Shown: positions 61,515 to 64,000 of the stretch, in pieces | Layout of the letters: each line of letters begins with the position of its first letter | How positions within the stretch are numbered: the first letter of the stretch is position 1 | Source: Nitrospira sp. | GTDB taxonomy: Bacteria > Nitrospirota > Nitrospiria > Nitrospirales > Nitrospiraceae | DNA: 64,000 bases | Direction of reading: 5' to 3' | Assembly: GCA_024760525.1 (NCBI GenBank) | Contig: CP060499.1 | Location: forward strand, 3,121,501 to 3,185,500 | The notes under the pieces: model-generated | Seen by the model: the letters and a program-made list of their open reading frames with translations, nothing else | What the model was told of the DNA's origin: nothing | The model's database searches: none | Position numbers and translations under genes: made by a program

Positions 61515-62411
61515 ATGACACAACGTCTCTCTGGCAAGGTGGCCGTCGTCACAGGCGCCGCCTCGGGAATCGGCTTAGCAACCGTCGTCCGCTTTGTCGA
61601 AGAGGGCGCACGGGTCCTTGCCGCAGACAAGGATGGTTCGGCGCAAGTGATGCTTGAAGGACGCTTTGGGGCGGCAGTTCGCTTCGTGCGATGCGATGTG
61701 ACGCAGCTGGAGGAGCTGCGTTCCGCCATAGAGACTGCTGTGGCGCACTTCGGGGGGCTGGATATTCTCTTTAACAACGCTGGTGCTGGGGGTGCTCCCG
61801 CCGGCGTTGAAGGTTTTGATGCCGCCGGCTGGGATGCTACCCATGCCCTACTTCTGCGCGCTGTGGCTGCCGGAACTGCCTACGCGGTGCCGCACATGAA
61901 GCGTCGCGGCGGTGGAGCCATCATCAACACGTCGTCAGTGTCGGCGCTGCAAGCAGGCTACATGCCGCTCGCCTACTCAGTGGCCAAGGCCGGCGTGCTC
62001 CACTACACGCGCGTGGCCGCGGCAGAACTAGCGCCGCAGCGCATTCGCATCAATGCGGTGGTGCCGGGCTTCATCGCCACGCGTATCTTCGGCGGAATGT
62101 TCGGCCTCGGCAGCGAGGAGGCGCAGGGCATGGCCGAGCGGATCGCCGAGCGCAGCGGCCGGGCCAACCCAGTCGGCCGCTCCGGTCGACCGGAGGACAT
62201 TGCGCAGGCTGTAGCCTTCCTTGCCAGTGATGAGGCAGATTTCATCACTGGCACGGCCCTTACCGTTGACGGTGGGTTGACGATCGGACCCCGACATAGT
62301 TGGGATATGGACCCCACGCTTGCCACGCCGATGACTGATGCGCTCGGAGTCAGCCGTGGGGAGCTGTTGGCCATGCGCGCAAACGCAATCGCGCAATCAC
62401 AGAAGCGTTGA
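61515..62411 (+). CDS. Short-chain dehydrogenase/reductase (classical SDR)
   Basis: A 298-residue NAD(P)(H)-dependent oxidoreductase. Cofactor motif VTGAASGIG (residues about 13-21), Asp in AADKDG favouring NAD, NNAG, catalytic Ser in NTSSVSAL, and Y-x3-K in YSVAKAG. C-terminus extended by 25 residues. GAAGGAGGAGC precedes the ATG. GC-rich, Ala-rich and codon-biased compared with the surrounding small genes, suggesting recent transfer. Located between the two tRNA-fragment repeats. Substrate unknown. Confidence 0.92.
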   Translation: MTQRLSGKVAVVTGAASGIGLATVVRFVEEGARVLAADKDGSAQVMLEGRFGAAVRFVRCDVTQLEELRSAIETAVAHFGGLDILFNNAGAGGAPAGVEGFDAAGWDATHALLLRAVAAGTAYAVPHMKRRGGGAIINTSSVSALQAGYMPLAYSVAKAGVLHYTRVAAAELAPQRIRINAVVPGFIATRIFGGMFGLGSEEAQGMAERIAERSGRANPVGRSGRPEDIAQAVAFLASDEADFITGTALTVDGGLTIGPRHSWDMDPTLATPMTDALGVSRGELLAMRANAIAQSQKR

Positions 62412-62755
62412 CGTGCCGCCTGACCCCTCGCTCAACACCGGACCCTGCACGCCTGGCGAGGGTTCCTCGCTCTTTCTATTCCAGGACCGACCAGGGATAG
62501 GACCATGCCGCGCACACCCGGAAGGATCGGAAAGAAAAAACCGGGGGCCTTGGATCGATTAGATGCGATTGTCACAGATGAGTGTAATTGCGTAGGGTTT
62601 AAAGGCCCACCGTGGCTCGTGGCAGCAAAACGGTAGCAGAAGTGGGTAACACACAGAATCCCCAGACCGGAGAGGTTGTGCGAATACCTGAAATTCCGTG
62701 GGGAAGTCTGGAGCCGGCGACCCGGATTGAACGGAGCAACCTGTCATCGGTTCGG
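62412..62755. other. Intergenic region with a third degenerate tRNA-like end
   Basis: No supported gene. At about 62708-62740 CTGGAGCCGGCGACCCGGATTGAAC resembles, with many differences, the same tRNA 3' terminus found in the flanking repeats, suggesting an older integration scar. Confidence 0.45.
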
Positions 62756-62884
62756 CCCTGAAACCTGCCTCACCGATTCCTACGAAGGGGGCCAGCCCCC
62801 TTCGAATCAGTTCAGCTCACTGGCTCAATTCTCTTTTCTGGAGCTGGTGACCGGATTCGAACCAGCGACCTGCGGTTTACGAAT
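62756..62884. repeat. Direct repeat, copy 2: terminator hairpin plus tRNA-Thr(CGT) 3' fragment
   Basis: The better preserved copy. Hairpin CGAAGGGGGC-CA-GCCCCCTTCG at 62783-62804; tRNA fragment on the minus strand at 62839-62884: anticodon loop TTCGTAA (CGT, Thr), T arm GGTTCGAATCC, acceptor end CACCAGCTCCA. The 5' half of the tRNA is absent; sequence diverges after the anticodon loop. Fits an attachment site left by integration into a tRNA gene, with its terminator. Confidence 0.75.
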
Positions 62885-63344
62885 CAGTAAAAAGGTATCG
62901 CTCAAGTCATTGAAGATTCGTGCAATCCCGCCTCTCTTTAATCACAAATAGCATTTCGTTGTGGCTTTGCAGCATCACAGGAAAAAGCGATCAGAGAAGA
63001 AAGTATTCAAATGACCTTGCTCTGGTCAATATTCTAAAACTACATAATATCGTCAGAGCACTTCCCGTGGATCGGATTAGATTCACCTGATGAATCCTTT
63101 TGGGCGTGAATTCTTCCGATCGAGGGATTCGCATATCAGGTTTATCCACGCCCATCAATTCGTAACCATGCAATTCAACGAGATTACGGGATGCCATCCA
63201 CCGACACGGTGATTTCCTAACATGTCGGCATCCTATTTGCTGAGTAAGGTGAATAACCCGAAGGCAACAAACCGAGAAGCCGTGTGCGTTTTAGCAAGAT
63301 AGCGATGATGAAGGTGACTCACGCCTGAAAAGAGGGAGGTGCTA
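62885..63344. other. Intergenic region without a well supported gene
   Basis: A leftward 68-residue frame (63197 to 62991) exists but has no ribosome-binding site and an unremarkable sequence. Otherwise AT-richer DNA upstream of the Cys-rich gene. Confidence 0.45.
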
Positions 63345-63827
63345 GTGGACCCGCATAAAAGAATCCCAACTCCGGTAACCCGCAACCTAAGAACTCTGTT
63401 CAGCGAGCCTTTGCCTAAAAGACCCGTGATGCTTCATATGTCTGAGGATGAATATAAAAAGCTCACCAAAGGTATCCGGATTTCCAAAGCAAAGATCCCC
63501 CAAAATGCCAAAGGCTTATTCGTAGTACCAGACCCGTTCGGAAATTATTTGGCGTTCTTCGCTTGTGCTGCAGGATCGGGCGAAGGGAAGGCATGTGTGC
63601 CTAAGATTGTTCGTTCCTTGCAGGGACTTACGTTTGGAAAGGGGTGCGTATGCATTCGCGGAAAGGATCCAGTTGATACCACGCCAGGAAGGACATCTTG
63701 TTCGTTCGGTCTTTCTCCAGGGGGCGTATCGGAGTGTGTGGGCGAGTGTTTTGGTAATGGGAAGTGCCAGCCTATAAGAATCGTCTTACGGAACGGATGG
63801 GGTTTTCTCACCTGTGAATGTTCCTAA
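63345..63827 (+). CDS. Cys-rich hypothetical protein
   Basis: About 160 residues from a GTG at 63345 (GGGAGG 8 bases upstream). The N-terminal half is basic and polar; the C-terminal half has about nine cysteines (GKGCVCIRGKD; GVSECVGECFGNGKCQP; LTCECS), suggesting disulfides or metal binding. A Lys/Pro-rich N-terminus without a classical signal peptide. No family recognised. Confidence 0.6.
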   Translation: MDPHKRIPTPVTRNLRTLFSEPLPKRPVMLHMSEDEYKKLTKGIRISKAKIPQNAKGLFVVPDPFGNYLAFFACAAGSGEGKACVPKIVRSLQGLTFGKGCVCIRGKDPVDTTPGRTSCSFGLSPGGVSECVGECFGNGKCQPIRIVLRNGWGFLTCECS

Positions 63828-64000
63828 TGTTTCGACACTCTGTAGATGTGGCGAAGTCGCGCCCCTCTGAGTTCATATTAACCACAATGTTTAGGTTTAA
63901 GTAATCAGACAAGCTGACGTAAATAGATTACGACGCACAACTTGCACAGATCTTTCCGCGCTTAACAAGCAAATCTGTATAGGCATGCCTAGTTGGGCCC
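63828..64000. other. Window end without a recognised feature
   Basis: AT-richer sequence to the end of the window; no frame or structure supported. Confidence 0.5.

Noticed and set aside
62676..62951. Rightward 91-residue frame containing LELVTGFEPATCGLR
   Set aside because: The segment is the antisense translation of the tRNA fragment, a well-known spurious ORF signature.
62991..63197. Leftward 68-residue frame
   Set aside because: No ribosome-binding site and no recognisable features.

Overview
The window is bacterial chromosome of moderate to high GC with Shine-Dalgarno-led genes and dense operons. The overall flavour (NAD-linked formate dehydrogenase, many small envelope and stress proteins, CsbD, PilZ and Spy-like proteins) suggests a Nitrospira-like member of the Nitrospirota. 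There is no rRNA, nxr or other taxonomic marker here, so this is an inference, not a proof. No complete tRNA, rRNA, CRISPR array or transposase is visible.

Region 1 (1-5.6 kb) holds a sortase-target protein with its dedicated class GN-type sortase, a thermonuclease, an RRM RNA-binding protein, small stress proteins, a two-TM protein and a NarL-type response regulator.

Region 2 (5.7-28.2 kb) is an unbroken leftward run of 21 catabolic genes. From its promoter side: HPPD-like dioxygenase, homogentisate dioxygenase, fumarylacetoacetase, a PRTase-fold protein, 2-oxoacid dehydrogenase E1alpha/E1beta/E2, thiolase, 3-hydroxyacyl-CoA dehydrogenase, methylmalonyl-CoA mutase large subunit, MBL hydrolase, B12-binding mutase subunit, acyl-CoA carboxylase beta, two enoyl-CoA hydratases, HMG-CoA lyase, MeaB GTPase, and PrpD/PrpB/PrpC plus an acyl-CoA ligase. 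Together these would convert tyrosine, branched-chain amino acids and propionate into acetyl-CoA, acetoacetate, fumarate, succinyl-CoA and pyruvate. A very AT-rich divergent control region separates it from a rightward set (28.4-33.4 kb): heme-oxygenase-like diiron protein, XRE-type regulator, large acyl-CoA dehydrogenase and an MDR oxidoreductase.

Region 3 (33.4-41 kb) holds a VIT-like membrane protein, a c-type cytochrome, the FdsG/FdsB/FdsA NAD-dependent formate dehydrogenase (leftward), a universal stress protein and a MarR regulator.

Region 4 (41-64 kb) is an accessory zone of small, mostly orphan genes, broken genes and repeats around NhaA, two further thermonucleases, a Spy-like protein and a late-acquired SDR. 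It contains frameshifted htrA and slp genes, a gene interrupted by an in-frame TGA, two pairs of paralogous tiny proteins, and a family of about 60-residue proteins (51.6, 59 and 60.7 kb, plus a remnant at 53.7 kb). Each copy of that family is preceded by the same roughly 80-90 nt leader, which can fold over the ribosome-binding region. Two of the three recognisable genes are frameshifted, one of them exactly by a 7-bp tandem duplication. Partial tRNA-Thr 3' ends with terminator-like hairpins at 58.0 and 62.8 kb look like attachment-site scars around a 4.8-kb segment. The leader-linked small-protein family is the most likely undescribed system in the window; the catabolic island is the most informative about physiology.
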